Positions 16,881 through 25,864 of a DNA stretch of 64,000 nucleotides are shown here, piece by piece. The first letter of the stretch is position 1. Each line of letters opens with the position of its first letter. A program made the translations under genes and the position numbers. The notes under the pieces were generated by a model that had not been told where the DNA came from, ran no database searches, and saw nothing but the letters and a program-made list of their open reading frames with translations. The stretch comes from Chitinophaga sp. MM2321 (GTDB lineage: Bacteria > Bacteroidota > Bacteroidia > Chitinophagales > Chitinophagaceae), in assembly GCF_964033635.1 (NCBI RefSeq), contig NZ_OZ035533.1:6047001-6111000 (forward strand), written 5' to 3'.

Positions 16881-17729
16881 TTAAATTCCCAACGCCTGTT
16901 CCAGGCTGCTGCGGAAACCAGGATATTCATGCGGCAAACATCCCGCGAAATGCCTGAACTCATTAATAAAATGGGTTTGGTCGCTGTACCCGAACCGGTT
17001 AGCCAACAAACACCATTGAACATTTTTTTCTTTTTCTATGTATTCAATCGTTCGTCTGAAACGCACAATGCGACAAAATGTTTTCAGATGAAGCCCTGTT
17101 TGTTCCAGAAAACTTCTTTCTAAAGTACGTTTAGTAAGATAGGTTCCCGATTCCAATTGCCGGATGGTAATATTCCCATCTGCTGTATATATCAGCCGTA
17201 TTGTCTCATTCAGATTTCTCGAATATTTTCTTTCGTTTAATAACTGGCGGATAAAAAATGCCTCCAGGATAGCAATCTGTTGTTCTCCACTACTGCATTC
17301 CCTTATCTGATTCCCTAATTCATGCATTTCACAACCGGCAATAACCGACAGATCACTGCTTTTATTTGTGAATTTTGTTGCCGGAATATGAAAGAGTTTG
17401 AACCAGGCACCTGGTTTAAGATTTACCACCAGGGTTTTCATTCCCGCATAAATGCAGTATTCACAAACAGTATCATTCGGACCCATAATGCTGTCTGATG
17501 CTACATATTCCTTATTAGTAACATCATAAACCTTATCCGGTGGGCCTAGATTAAATACGAGGTTTTGGATGAGGTGTGGCAATATGGTCATCTTCCGGCC
17601 GGCTTCCTCCTGGAAATCACTTTCCACGATCAGGTAGGAAAGTATATAATCCTGTAACAACCTGTGTGACTGGAAAGATTGCACCTTAAACATATTCAAA
17701 CGCTTTATATTCAGCATTTTAAATCCCAT
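16881..17729 (-). CDS. AraC-family transcriptional regulator
   Basis: 282 residues. The C-terminal ~100 form the AraC DNA-binding domain: NITIRQLESGTYLTKRTLERSFLEQTGLHLKTFCRIVRFRR, then RFGYSDQTHFINEFRHFAGCLPHEY, which contains both helix-turn-helix motifs. The N-terminal part lacks a clear named ligand fold but contains FNLGPPDKVYDV and MKTLVVNLKPGAWFKLF, as in DUF6597-type AraC proteins. It lies 6 bp behind a secreted protein gene and 258 bp upstream of the Tat/TsdA/DsrE module on the same strand, so it may control either. In-frame ATGs at residues 5 and 13 are alternative starts. Confidence 0.9.
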   Translation of the reverse strand: MGFKMLNIKRLNMFKVQSFQSHRLLQDYILSYLIVESDFQEEAGRKMTILPHLIQNLVFNLGPPDKVYDVTNKEYVASDSIMGPNDTVCEYCIYAGMKTLVVNLKPGAWFKLFHIPATKFTNKSSDLSVIAGCEMHELGNQIRECSSGEQQIAILEAFFIRQLLNERKYSRNLNETIRLIYTADGNITIRQLESGTYLTKRTLERSFLEQTGLHLKTFCRIVRFRRTIEYIEKEKNVQWCLLANRFGYSDQTHFINEFRHFAGCLPHEYPGFRSSLEQALGI

Positions 17730-17735
17730 AAACCC

Positions 17736-19082
17736 TCACTCCTCATACACAATCCGGATCATATTATTACGTTTCAGGTCTGTATTTAGTTCTACTGTTT
17801 TTGCATCTTCCCCAAACCTTATGCGTAACACGGCTGTATTGGGCGGTATGCTTCCCAGGTTATCCGCCATAAACAGCAACCTGTTTTCTCCGCGCTGCAG
17901 TGTTACGTTTATTTGCTGTACTTTCTTTTTCACCGCAAAACCGCTGGCAATCCAGGTATCGTTCAGCCGCAGGGAGATGCTGTCGCCATCTTCTGTTTGT
18001 CCGTCCCATAATTCGAGGGTGATGTTGGCCTGCTTAACAACGAGAGAAGTAACCCACTCATCCTGACGGGTAGTAGCCTTTGCGGTGCGCTGCAATGTAT
18101 CCTGTAATGGCGGTGGCACAGTAATCCCGGGCTCCCTGTAAAATTGTGCCACCAGGAAAGTGGCAAATGCATTGGGGCCGTCGCTGAAATCGAACGAGTA
18201 TTTCCCGCTATCAATATTCACCCGCATATCCCCGGTATTGGGTGGCAGTCCACCATAATTATCTGCAAAAAAAGAAAAGATATTCATGCCGGTATCCAGC
18301 CTTATTTGTTGCTCGCGGGTCTGGGCATTAATCTCCATGCTGTTCATCAGCACCTGGCCGTTATGCACAAGAGTGACCGTATCTCTATCCAGCTGGTCTT
18401 TATCGATAATGGTGATGTGCGCAATGCTGTCTTTTACCATTATTTTTTCATAAATACCAAAGTAGATAGAATCTTCTTCCGGGTGCAGGATCCGCCGCGT
18501 ATGCGGATCATTCCAGGGCTTATTGTTTATTTTTTTCAGCTGAATACTGTCTCTGTATAAAAAATCGCGGAGCGCCACTTTCGTGTTCACAAATATTTCA
18601 TCATCGGCATACAGTCCATGCATAAAAAGACCGAAAGCATTGATCCACATTCTATGAAGATTCAATACCGGCATAGCGTTGGAACCCTTTCCATAATCGA
18701 AAGTACCATTCAGATATAACATCCAGGACCGCAGTTTAAAAGGCGTTTCTTTTATCGGGTATTTACCCCTGCCTATACCCAGCTGCTGATCATTTTTTCG
18801 CGCCAGCAAAACTTCATAGACGCCTGAAAACGGCGGATAATCCAATTTCAGCAAAGCGGGATATAACATATGATAACTGCTCTCTCCTATCTGCAACTCC
18901 ATAGTGATGGCAGGAATATGTGGCCAGGGTTTATACACCATACGCCAGGTGCCCGTCCATTTATCAGCCGGAGCCGCCGCAATGCGGGCTTGTGTAGGTC
19001 GCGCAGAAGTGCGCTGCGCATGCGCAATCTGTATCAATCCTGTTAAACAGGTAATCAATAAAGCAATGGTCTGTATTCGCAT
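17736..19082 (-). CDS. Secreted protein with two similar beta-rich repeats, function unknown
   Basis: 448 residues with a signal peptide ending in HAQ. The first ~125 residues contain WTGTWRMVYKPWPHIPAI and read like a lipocalin- or DUF-type module that senses hydrophobic ligands, a pattern I cannot name. The second half holds a duplicated unit: one copy has FFADNYGGLPPNTGDMRV (around residue 275), the other FMADNLGSIPPNTAVLRI (near the end), each preceded by a strand-rich stretch with LELWDGQxxDGD-type Asp/Asn motifs. Such units suggest carbohydrate or calcium binding. It lies 6 bp upstream of the AraC gene, probably in one transcript. Confidence 0.7.
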   Translation of the reverse strand: MRIQTIALLITCLTGLIQIAHAQRTSARPTQARIAAAPADKWTGTWRMVYKPWPHIPAITMELQIGESSYHMLYPALLKLDYPPFSGVYEVLLARKNDQQLGIGRGKYPIKETPFKLRSWMLYLNGTFDYGKGSNAMPVLNLHRMWINAFGLFMHGLYADDEIFVNTKVALRDFLYRDSIQLKKINNKPWNDPHTRRILHPEEDSIYFGIYEKIMVKDSIAHITIIDKDQLDRDTVTLVHNGQVLMNSMEINAQTREQQIRLDTGMNIFSFFADNYGGLPPNTGDMRVNIDSGKYSFDFSDGPNAFATFLVAQFYREPGITVPPPLQDTLQRTAKATTRQDEWVTSLVVKQANITLELWDGQTEDGDSISLRLNDTWIASGFAVKKKVQQINVTLQRGENRLLFMADNLGSIPPNTAVLRIRFGEDAKTVELNTDLKRNNMIRIVYEE

Positions 19083-19167
19083 ATCAGCTATTCGTTAACA
19101 ACAACTTCCTGCAACTTACATCATCATTGCCGTAAGAGGAAATCCGGATACGCTCCAAGGTAGCAGA

Positions 19168-19686
19168 CTATACGATGTCGCTGATCAGCTTTGCAACCTC
19201 ATCCCGCCGCTGTTTAAACCGGAGGGAGGATTGGGTAACCAACGTATCAAAAAGGTGAATACGCCCCTTTGTAATAAAACGCCGCAGCTGCTCCAGGTCC
19301 TGTTCTTTCATCGGTTCCTGGTCATAGTAACTGCTGGTCAATACCAGGTAATGTAGTTCATACGACGTCCGGTTCAGGTATTCCAATACCTTTTTGATAT
19401 CATGTGCACGGCCGTCGAAGATCAGGCTCATGAGGATCATGAAAGAGGTATTGGTATCTGTATGTCGTTCCAATACATCGTTGATACGATTCAGATAGTC
19501 TGCTGTGGAGTTACTGTAGTTCGTGATATTGATCACTACAAATTTCCCGCTATCGAATCCGGGTGCGTAGATTGGCGCCTTGTGAGGGAAGAAATTTTTT
19601 CTGTTAAAAAGATGGTGCAACATTAATCTCTTTCCTGAATGTGGATAGCCAACAAGCACAAATAATTTTCTGGGCTTAACCTTCAT
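19168..19686 (-). CDS. P-loop-like protein, function unknown
   Basis: 172 residues that start KLFVLVGYPHSGKRLMLHHLF, a beta-strand plus a Walker A-like loop G13-x4-G18-K19. The residue after the Lys is Arg, not Ser or Thr, so magnesium binding would be weakened. A hydrophobic strand, SFMILMSLIFDGR, could be Walker B-like. YELHYLVLTSSYYDQEPMKEQDLEQLRRFI is helical and charged, and no second nucleotide motif is obvious. I do not recognise the family. It is not in an obvious operon. It could be a degenerate small NTPase or kinase relative. Confidence 0.7.
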   Translation of the reverse strand: MKVKPRKLFVLVGYPHSGKRLMLHHLFNRKNFFPHKAPIYAPGFDSGKFVVINITNYSNSTADYLNRINDVLERHTDTNTSFMILMSLIFDGRAHDIKKVLEYLNRTSYELHYLVLTSSYYDQEPMKEQDLEQLRRFITKGRIHLFDTLVTQSSLRFKQRRDEVAKLISDIV

Positions 19687-19773
19687 GCATCAAAAGAATA
19701 AATTAATTCTCAAAAGAATGTTAACCATTTCTTAACGACTCAAATTAATTTATTTCCGATACCATGATTAAAA

Positions 19774-20159
19774 TTATAACCGCTCTGCCAGTAGCGCAAT
19801 CAGTTGCGCACACGGTAAAAATAACAATTGTGCCAGTAAAGTGCCTGCAATACGGGCGACTACCATATAAACAATAAATTTCCGGAAATATCCCGCACTG
19901 ATCTTTCCCAATACCACATCATCCGTCAACACTGATAAAACAGGATCAATAAACAATGCCATCAGGATGGTAGCAATACCATTGATCACCGATGATAAAC
20001 TACTCGCAGTGGTTCGGTACTCAATACCAGGATATTAAACAGGGAAAAAGTAATAGCGATCCTCCCCGTTCTTACCCCCACAATCCGCACGGCATAGGAC
20101 AATGTGGTAATGAGGTTAATCAACACAGTGAGAACGAGCACAATAATAATCTGCGGCAT
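19774..20159 (-). pseudogene. Remnant of an Amj-type lipid II flippase, frameshifted and truncated
   Basis: From ATG 20157-20159 (minus strand) the reading is PQIIIVLVLTVLINLITTL, then SYAVRIVGVRTGRIAITFSL and FNILVL, which matches the conserved start of the Amj family (alternate to MurJ). The frame then fails (STEPLRVVYHR and a stop). One frame over, near 20010-20018, it resumes SRT-like as YRTTASSLSSVINGIATILMA and continues through FRKFIVYMVVARIAGTLLAQ to a stop at 19774. Amj is about 260 residues; only about 130 remain and the C-terminal half is absent. The frameshift and the truncation together suggest decay. The family call rests on memory of the motif. Confidence 0.65.
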
Positions 20160-20342
20160 CATTGGGTATTAGTTTAATAGACTCCCTAAACTAATAATTA
20201 TTCTGTTCTCCCCTCTTTTATCTGATCCGTACAGCACCGTTTTTACGCTAAAAAATATGCCTCCGGTAAATTATCATGTACATCTTTTCTCAATATTTGT
20301 ATTTTGTACGCTTATTTCCACGTTAGTAAATACAGCAATATC

Positions 20343-22490
20343 ATGAAAAGGTTACTTAGTGTATGTTTACTGTTAATGGCCCATTGGGTACAGGCACAAA
20401 ACCAACCGATACGTGTTACCACACGCAACGTGAGCCTCGTTTACGCTGTCAATGAGGAAGGGCGGCTCATTCAGCAATACTTTGGCCGGCTATTGCAGCC
20501 TGCTGCTGCAGATACCCTGGAGAAATCAACGCAGGAAGCCTATGTAACAGCCGGCATGGAAAGCCTGCTGGAACCGGCTATCCGCATCGTACACAATGAT
20601 GGCAACCCTTCCCTGGAGCTGAAATATGTTTCCCACCACACCACAAAAAAAGATAATAACATTACCACTACAGACATCTCCCTCAAAGATCCCGTATACC
20701 CGGTAAGCGTTATCCTTCATTTCGAAGCATATTTTAATGAAGACGTAATCAAGGCATGGACCGAAATAAAACACCAGGAAAAACAACCTGTCCACCTGAC
20801 TGCTTATTCCTCTTCCATGCTTCATTTCAAGGCGGCTAAATACTGGTTAACACAATTCCATGGCGACTGGGCACAGGAAGCCAACATGGTAGAATCCCCG
20901 CTCACAGCCGGTACAAAAACGCTGGACAGCAAACTGGGTGTACGCGCCAATATGTACCAATCTCCCATGTTCCTGCTGGCACTGGACAATACCGCAGATG
21001 AAAACAAGGGGGAAGTAATAGCCGGGACCCTTGCCTGGACAGGGAATTTCAGGTTTGCCTTTGAAGTGGACGAGCGCAACGCATTACACATCAACGCCGG
21101 CATCAATCCTTACGCCAGCGACTATACGTTGAAACCCAATGAGGTGTTTACCACGCCTGCGTTTATCTTCACCCACTCCAACACAGGAAAGGGACAAACA
21201 AGCCGCAACCTGCAACGCTGGGCACTGAACTACGGTATCCTCGATGGTCATTCACCCCGGCTCACCCTTCTCAACAACTGGGAAGCCACCGGCATGAACT
21301 TCAATGAACAAAAACTTACCGGTCTCTTTGGCGGCGCCGCCAGATTAGGAGTAGACCTCTTTCTTTTGGACGACGGCTGGTTTGCAAACAAATTCCCGCG
21401 CAATAGCGATAATGCCGGGCTAGGCGACTGGGATACCAATAAAGAAAAATTACCGCACGGACTCGGATACCTGGTAAAAGAAGCAGCGAAACAGGGCATT
21501 AAATTCGGTATCTGGCTGGAACCTGAAATGGTGAATCCAAAAAGTGAATTGTATACTAAACATCCCGACTGGATCATGCGATTACCTAACCGCGCCGAAA
21601 ACTACTACAGGAATCAGATGGTGCTGGATCTGCCTAATCCCGCCGTGCAGGATTTTGTTTTTGATGTGGTAGATAAAACAATGTCGCAAAATCCCGGCAT
21701 CGCTTATATCAAGTGGGATTGCAACCGCATGCTCACTAATACCTACTCTCCTTATCTGAAAGAAAAACAGTCGCATCTCTTCATTGAGTATACACGCGGT
21801 CTGTATAAAGTATTTGAAAAAGTACGCGCTAAATATCCGCACCTGCCCATCATGCTTTGCTCTGGTGGCGGTGGTCGTACTGATTATGGCGCGTTGAAAT
21901 ATTTCACGGAATTCTGGCCAAGTGATAATACGGATGGTCTCGACAGGATTTATATTCAATATGGATATTCCCACTTCTTCCCTGCTAATACCATGTCGGC
22001 CCACGTTACCAACTGGGGAAAGCAATCCCTGAAATTCCGGACAGATGTAGCCATGATGGGCAAGCTGGGTTATGATATTAAAGTAGATGATTTAACAGAG
22101 AAAGAATTACAGTTCAGTCATGATGCCGTTACTACGTATAGGCGTATCAGTGATATCGTGTGGTATGGCAACCTTTATCGGCTGGTATCTCCCTATGAAC
22201 AAAACAGGGCAGTATTCCTGTACACCAGCGATGATCAGAAAAAGGCCATCGTATTCAACTACATGATGAATGCACGCAGAACAGATAATTTCTCCGTTGT
22301 AAAATTTCAGGGCCTGGATCCTGAAAAAAACTACAGGATCAATGAAATTAACCTGTTTCCCGGCACCACCTCTGCCTTTAAATTTAATCAGTCATACAGC
22401 GGTGATTTCCTGATGAAAGTTGGTATTGACCTTACTGCGGGCAGGATACATCCATTAACCAGTAATATACTGGAGATAACAGCCGAATAG
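20343..22490 (+). CDS. Secreted GH36 alpha-galactosidase
   Basis: It cleaves terminal alpha-galactose from oligosaccharides such as raffinose or galactomannan. The N-terminal signal peptide KRLLSVCLLLMAHWVQAQ begins at ATG 20343; the longer frame from 20304 adds 13 residues and spoils it. An N-terminal beta-supersandwich is followed by the TIM barrel with FLLDDGWF, GIWLEPEMVNP, the nucleophile D459 in YIKWDCN and the acid/base D528 in WPSDNTD, then a C-terminal beta domain. The 715 residues are typical of GH36. It is periplasmic or secreted and stands alone, with a long palindrome directly after its stop. Confidence 0.95.
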   Translation: MKRLLSVCLLLMAHWVQAQNQPIRVTTRNVSLVYAVNEEGRLIQQYFGRLLQPAAADTLEKSTQEAYVTAGMESLLEPAIRIVHNDGNPSLELKYVSHHTTKKDNNITTTDISLKDPVYPVSVILHFEAYFNEDVIKAWTEIKHQEKQPVHLTAYSSSMLHFKAAKYWLTQFHGDWAQEANMVESPLTAGTKTLDSKLGVRANMYQSPMFLLALDNTADENKGEVIAGTLAWTGNFRFAFEVDERNALHINAGINPYASDYTLKPNEVFTTPAFIFTHSNTGKGQTSRNLQRWALNYGILDGHSPRLTLLNNWEATGMNFNEQKLTGLFGGAARLGVDLFLLDDGWFANKFPRNSDNAGLGDWDTNKEKLPHGLGYLVKEAAKQGIKFGIWLEPEMVNPKSELYTKHPDWIMRLPNRAENYYRNQMVLDLPNPAVQDFVFDVVDKTMSQNPGIAYIKWDCNRMLTNTYSPYLKEKQSHLFIEYTRGLYKVFEKVRAKYPHLPIMLCSGGGGRTDYGALKYFTEFWPSDNTDGLDRIYIQYGYSHFFPANTMSAHVTNWGKQSLKFRTDVAMMGKLGYDIKVDDLTEKELQFSHDAVTTYRRISDIVWYGNLYRLVSPYEQNRAVFLYTSDDQKKAIVFNYMMNARRTDNFSVVKFQGLDPEKNYRINEINLFPGTTSAFKFNQSYSGDFLMKVGIDLTAGRIHPLTSNILEITAE

Positions 22491-22590
22491 ATTTAGTCAT
22501 TTATTTATTTTAAGATGTAGATATTTAGCTCAAGAGGAGATATTCCACTGAACTAAATATCTACATCTTAAAATAAATAAATGACTAAAT
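22491..22590. repeat. Dispersed palindromic repeat, copy 2 (perfect 38-bp arms)
   Basis: Positions 22491-22528 and 22553-22590 are perfect inverted copies, 38 bp each, around a 24-nt centre. The arm runs ATTTAGTCAT, then an AT-rich middle, then ATGTAGATATTTAG. The left arm begins at the alpha-galactosidase stop. About 30 of the first 41 positions align with the left flank of the palindrome at 9481, including the shared TAGATATTT core. The stem would be a strong terminator or RNA end, but the length and the second copy point to a mobile or amplified repeat. Confidence 0.8.
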
Positions 22591-22678
22591 AATGGCGGCT
22601 TTCGCTTTTCATAAAAAAGCAGCCTATAACTTTTTCAGCAGGTAAACGTTAATATTACAAGTATTAAAACAACAACGG

Positions 22679-24160
22679 GTGCATTCGCTTATCAATTATC
22701 TCACAGGAACAAACTGGCATATTTATATAAAAATCGGCAGCTCTATCCTGCTGGTGCTTACATTCCTGGGCGTAGTGAGTACCATCCTGCTCGAAAACCG
22801 CAATCCCGTAAAGGCTATCGCCTACATCCTGTTGCTCGTGTTTGTGCCTATTGTAGGTCTTATTGTATACTACTACCTGGGACGCGATCTGCGCAAGAAA
22901 AGAAGGTTTACTTTAAAAGGTAGTAAAGATGAAGTTTTGTTTGCCAAATACTGGCAGTCGCAACGTGCTGAAATAGAGCAAATGCAGCTGGAGCTGCGAC
23001 ACTTGGTTGGTAATAAGCAGGAACTATCTGCTATGTTATTAAATACCCGTCAATCCATTCTCACAAAAAATAACCAGGTTAAATTACTGATCAACGGCGA
23101 AGAAAAATTCCCGGAAGTAATGGCGGCATTGCGTGCGGCCACACATCACATCCACATTGAATATTACATGGTTGCAGCAGATGATGTTGGCAATGAAGTA
23201 ACAGATATTCTAATTGAAAAACTGAAACAGGGTGTAGAGGTTCGTTTTGTGTATGATGACGTGGGAAGTGACCGCATCAGCAAAATACCGGCACGACTTA
23301 AAGAACATGGCGCCAGTGTATATGCCTTCTCTCCTGTGCTCGTAGATTTTTATCTCAATGCCAACTACCGCAATCACCGGAAAATCATTGTGATAGACGG
23401 CTGCGTAGGTTTTGTCGGCGGCATTAACCTGGACGACCGTTATCTCAACAATGGCAAGCATGATATATTCTGGCGGGATACCCACCTTAAAATTGAAGGT
23501 GATGCTGTAAACCTGCTACAATTACAGTTTCTCATGAGCTACCGGTATTGTAGCAAAGAAGTCTTCCCTTTTGAAGCGCCTTTCTTTGTCAGGTCATTAC
23601 CTGGCACCGGCACCTGCTTTACGGATATAGTAGCCAGCGGTCCTGATTCGGACTGGCCTATAACCATGCAATCTATCCTGATGGCCATCAATGTGGCAAA
23701 AAGAAGTATCCGGATTACCAACCCTTATTTTATTCCTACGGAAGAACTGCTTACAGCCCTGCAAATAGCTGCGCTGGCTGGGAAAAATGTACAGCTGCTG
23801 CTTCCCTGGCGCGGCGATTCATTCATTGTACAGCATGCGGCGCTTTCTTATATCAAACCGCTGCTGGCAGCCGGTGTTAAAATATTCTTTTACACACGCG
23901 GATTTATTCACGCTAAAACAATGGTGATAGATGATAATCTTGCCTGGGTAAGCTCGGTTAATTTTGACAACAGGAGCTTCTATCTCAATTGCGAAATAGC
24001 GGCCCTCATTTATGATAAAGAAGTCGCAGCCAAATTAAACCGGTCCTTCGATGAAGACCTGCTCTATGCACTGCCTGTCCAGGAAACACGCTGGAATAAA
24101 CGGAATGTGGTAAAACGCTTTATGGATGCGGTATGCAGACTATTAACCCCTTTATTATAA
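22679..24160 (+). CDS. cls: Cardiolipin synthase, phospholipase D superfamily
   Basis: It condenses phosphatidylglycerol to cardiolipin in the inner membrane. Two N-terminal membrane helices (about 16-36 and 44-64) precede a cytoplasmic or membrane-bound domain with two HKD motifs: NHRKIIVIDGCVGFVGGINL and HAKTMVIDDNLAWVSSVNFDNRS. At 493 residues it is a typical ClsA-type length. The start is GTG 22679; no in-frame ATG offers a better N-terminus, since LTGTNWHIYIK leads straight into the first helix. It is transcribed alone. The family is firm. Confidence 0.94.
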   Translation: MHSLINYLTGTNWHIYIKIGSSILLVLTFLGVVSTILLENRNPVKAIAYILLLVFVPIVGLIVYYYLGRDLRKKRRFTLKGSKDEVLFAKYWQSQRAEIEQMQLELRHLVGNKQELSAMLLNTRQSILTKNNQVKLLINGEEKFPEVMAALRAATHHIHIEYYMVAADDVGNEVTDILIEKLKQGVEVRFVYDDVGSDRISKIPARLKEHGASVYAFSPVLVDFYLNANYRNHRKIIVIDGCVGFVGGINLDDRYLNNGKHDIFWRDTHLKIEGDAVNLLQLQFLMSYRYCSKEVFPFEAPFFVRSLPGTGTCFTDIVASGPDSDWPITMQSILMAINVAKRSIRITNPYFIPTEELLTALQIAALAGKNVQLLLPWRGDSFIVQHAALSYIKPLLAAGVKIFFYTRGFIHAKTMVIDDNLAWVSSVNFDNRSFYLNCEIAALIYDKEVAAKLNRSFDEDLLYALPVQETRWNKRNVVKRFMDAVCRLLTPLL

Positions 24161-24164
24161 AGCA

Positions 24165-24560
24165 CTAATCCTTTTCATCTTCATCATCCGGAAACGCGCC
24201 GTTATCTTCTTCGAGGTCAGCATGCCTGTCGCCTCCAAGACTATAAATATTATTTTCTTCGTCTTCTTCTCCGATGGCTTCCTCTTCATCATCCAGTTCT
24301 GCACCTGTTTTATCCTGCTTCCAGGTTTCCTCCTGTTCATCACTTTTCGCCGGACCTTTACTTTTACCGGGAGACAGGTCACTGTTATGCCGGAATGAAC
24401 GTGTTACCTCATCCATATCAAGGTCTACTTCTTTATCCCTGTTCTTTGTGTTCATAATATCTTCACCGGCAGGATATTCGGGATAACCAGGAAAGTCTTT
24501 GTCTTCTTCAGGGTGTTTATTTTTTATTTTATCATCCGGTTTGTCTTTTTTATTTTCCAT
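24165..24560 (-). CDS. Highly acidic low-complexity protein, function unknown
   Basis: 131 residues, with stretches such as GAELDDEEEAIGEEDEENN and DNGAFPDDEDEKD that make it strongly acidic, plus basic patches. It has no signal peptide or membrane helix, and no recognised fold. It is likely disordered. A clean ATG at 24560 and no better overlapping frame support a real gene. It is convergent with cls, whose stop is 4 bp from its own, and 107 bp downstream of the barrel-like gene. Acidic proteins of this type are common hypotheticals in Chitinophagaceae. Confidence 0.55.
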   Translation of the reverse strand: MENKKDKPDDKIKNKHPEEDKDFPGYPEYPAGEDIMNTKNRDKEVDLDMDEVTRSFRHNSDLSPGKSKGPAKSDEQEETWKQDKTGAELDDEEEAIGEEDEENNIYSLGGDRHADLEEDNGAFPDDEDEKD

Positions 24561-24667
24561 AACATTCTTTTTAGTGTAGAAAAGACATAAAAAGCCATGC
24601 CATAATAGTATCGACAGGGCGTAACCATTATTAACAAAGCCGGCAGATGATTGTTTAAAACCGTGTG

Positions 24668-25864
24668 CTAACGCCGTTTACCGGTAAAATTCAGTTGTAC
24701 AGAGATACCCGCAGAATATAGTTTTACCTGCCCGGCCCCTACCCCATGCAAGGGTATTTTGGCATAAGGTTGTACCCCAATAATGAGCCTGTTACCAGCA
24801 GGATGTTGATAAAGCGCCCCAACATTCAAAACAGCCAGGTAGTGCTGGTTTTCATTTTGTACTGTTCGTTCTTTTGTGGGTGCATTCTCGTAGGAATATT
24901 GGTATTTTTCTTTCAGCATAAAATAATTGGACAGGCCAAGTGTGGCGCTGACAGTATTATTTTTTACTTTCAGAAAAGTATAGTTCATATTAACAGGAAC
25001 ATCCAATACATCACAATCTGCATTCACCCTCACCAGGTCATAAGGACTGCCTGAAATCTGTGCTTTATAATCTGTAGGGGCGGCCCGGTAAATCTTTTTA
25101 CTATATACTACGCCGGTTGTTACAAACCATTTCGGCTTAAAATAATAATGTAGTAAAACACCGGCATTAACACCGATGTTACCATATTTAAATGAAGGCG
25201 CTACATTCAGATCCGGACCTAACGTTAACCCTACGTACCATTTTTTTTCTTTCCTTCCGGGGCTATATAATTTTGTAGTATCAGTAGGCTGTAAGTTAGT
25301 ATTTATAGCTATTCCAGCCGTTTTGTTAATTTTCGTATATCCGTAATCGTTACTAGTGTTTTTTATTTGCAGAAAATCAATATTATCATTTGATTGCACA
25401 TTGTTTTTGTTTGTTTTTTCGGGAGAAACCGGGGGAGATAATTCCCTTGTTTGTCTTCCTGAATTTGGTGTTGTCACCAGCGATAATGTAGTTTTGTTTG
25501 TTACGCCACCACCTCTTATATCACCTTTATTTTCAGCAGGATTGCCACCTTTTATTTTTCGGGATACCAGTGGTTGTGCGGCGGTTGTTTTATGTCCGGG
25601 TGTGGCGGCCGCATTATCTGATACAACCGGAGCCGGCGTGGTAAATCCTTTTTCTTTATTACTAGCTATTCCGTCCTGCATATACCACCATCCGCCAAGA
25701 CCCAGCAACAGCGCCACGATGGGCCACCACCACCAGGCTACCAAGGGCTTGTCATCTTCCGGGGCATCCAGCAGCGATTCCATTTTTAACCAGGCATCCT
25801 GGTCAAATGGAATATCAGCTTCCTGTAGCTTTTTACGGATACTATTTTCAAATTCTTCACTCAT
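24668..25864 (-). CDS. Membrane-anchored protein with C-terminal beta-barrel-like domain, sigma-factor partner
   Basis: 398 residues. The first ~40 are acidic and helical (FENSIRKKLQEADIPFDQDAWLKMESLLD), a membrane segment (WWWWPIVALLLGLGGWW) follows, then a low-complexity Ser/Thr/Asn linker. The last ~190 residues have alternating aromatic strands (WYVGLTLGPDLNV, YYFKPKWFVTTGVVYSK, YSAGISVQLNFTGKRR) like a porin-family outer-membrane barrel. Its 8-bp overlap with the upstream sigma gene suggests a regulatory pair: the short cytoplasmic part could bind the sigma factor, as in anti-sigma proteins. I cannot name a family. Confidence 0.7.
   Translation of the reverse strand: MSEEFENSIRKKLQEADIPFDQDAWLKMESLLDAPEDDKPLVAWWWWPIVALLLGLGGWWYMQDGIASNKEKGFTTPAPVVSDNAAATPGHKTTAAQPLVSRKIKGGNPAENKGDIRGGGVTNKTTLSLVTTPNSGRQTRELSPPVSPEKTNKNNVQSNDNIDFLQIKNTSNDYGYTKINKTAGIAINTNLQPTDTTKLYSPGRKEKKWYVGLTLGPDLNVAPSFKYGNIGVNAGVLLHYYFKPKWFVTTGVVYSKKIYRAAPTDYKAQISGSPYDLVRVNADCDVLDVPVNMNYTFLKVKNNTVSATLGLSNYFMLKEKYQYSYENAPTKERTVQNENQHYLAVLNVGALYQHPAGNRLIIGVQPYAKIPLHGVGAGQVKLYSAGISVQLNFTGKRR

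Noticed and set aside
24155..24382. 75-residue minus-strand frame overlapping the acidic protein gene
   Set aside because: Shifted frame of the acidic low-complexity gene; repeated Lys/Arg reading is its shadow.
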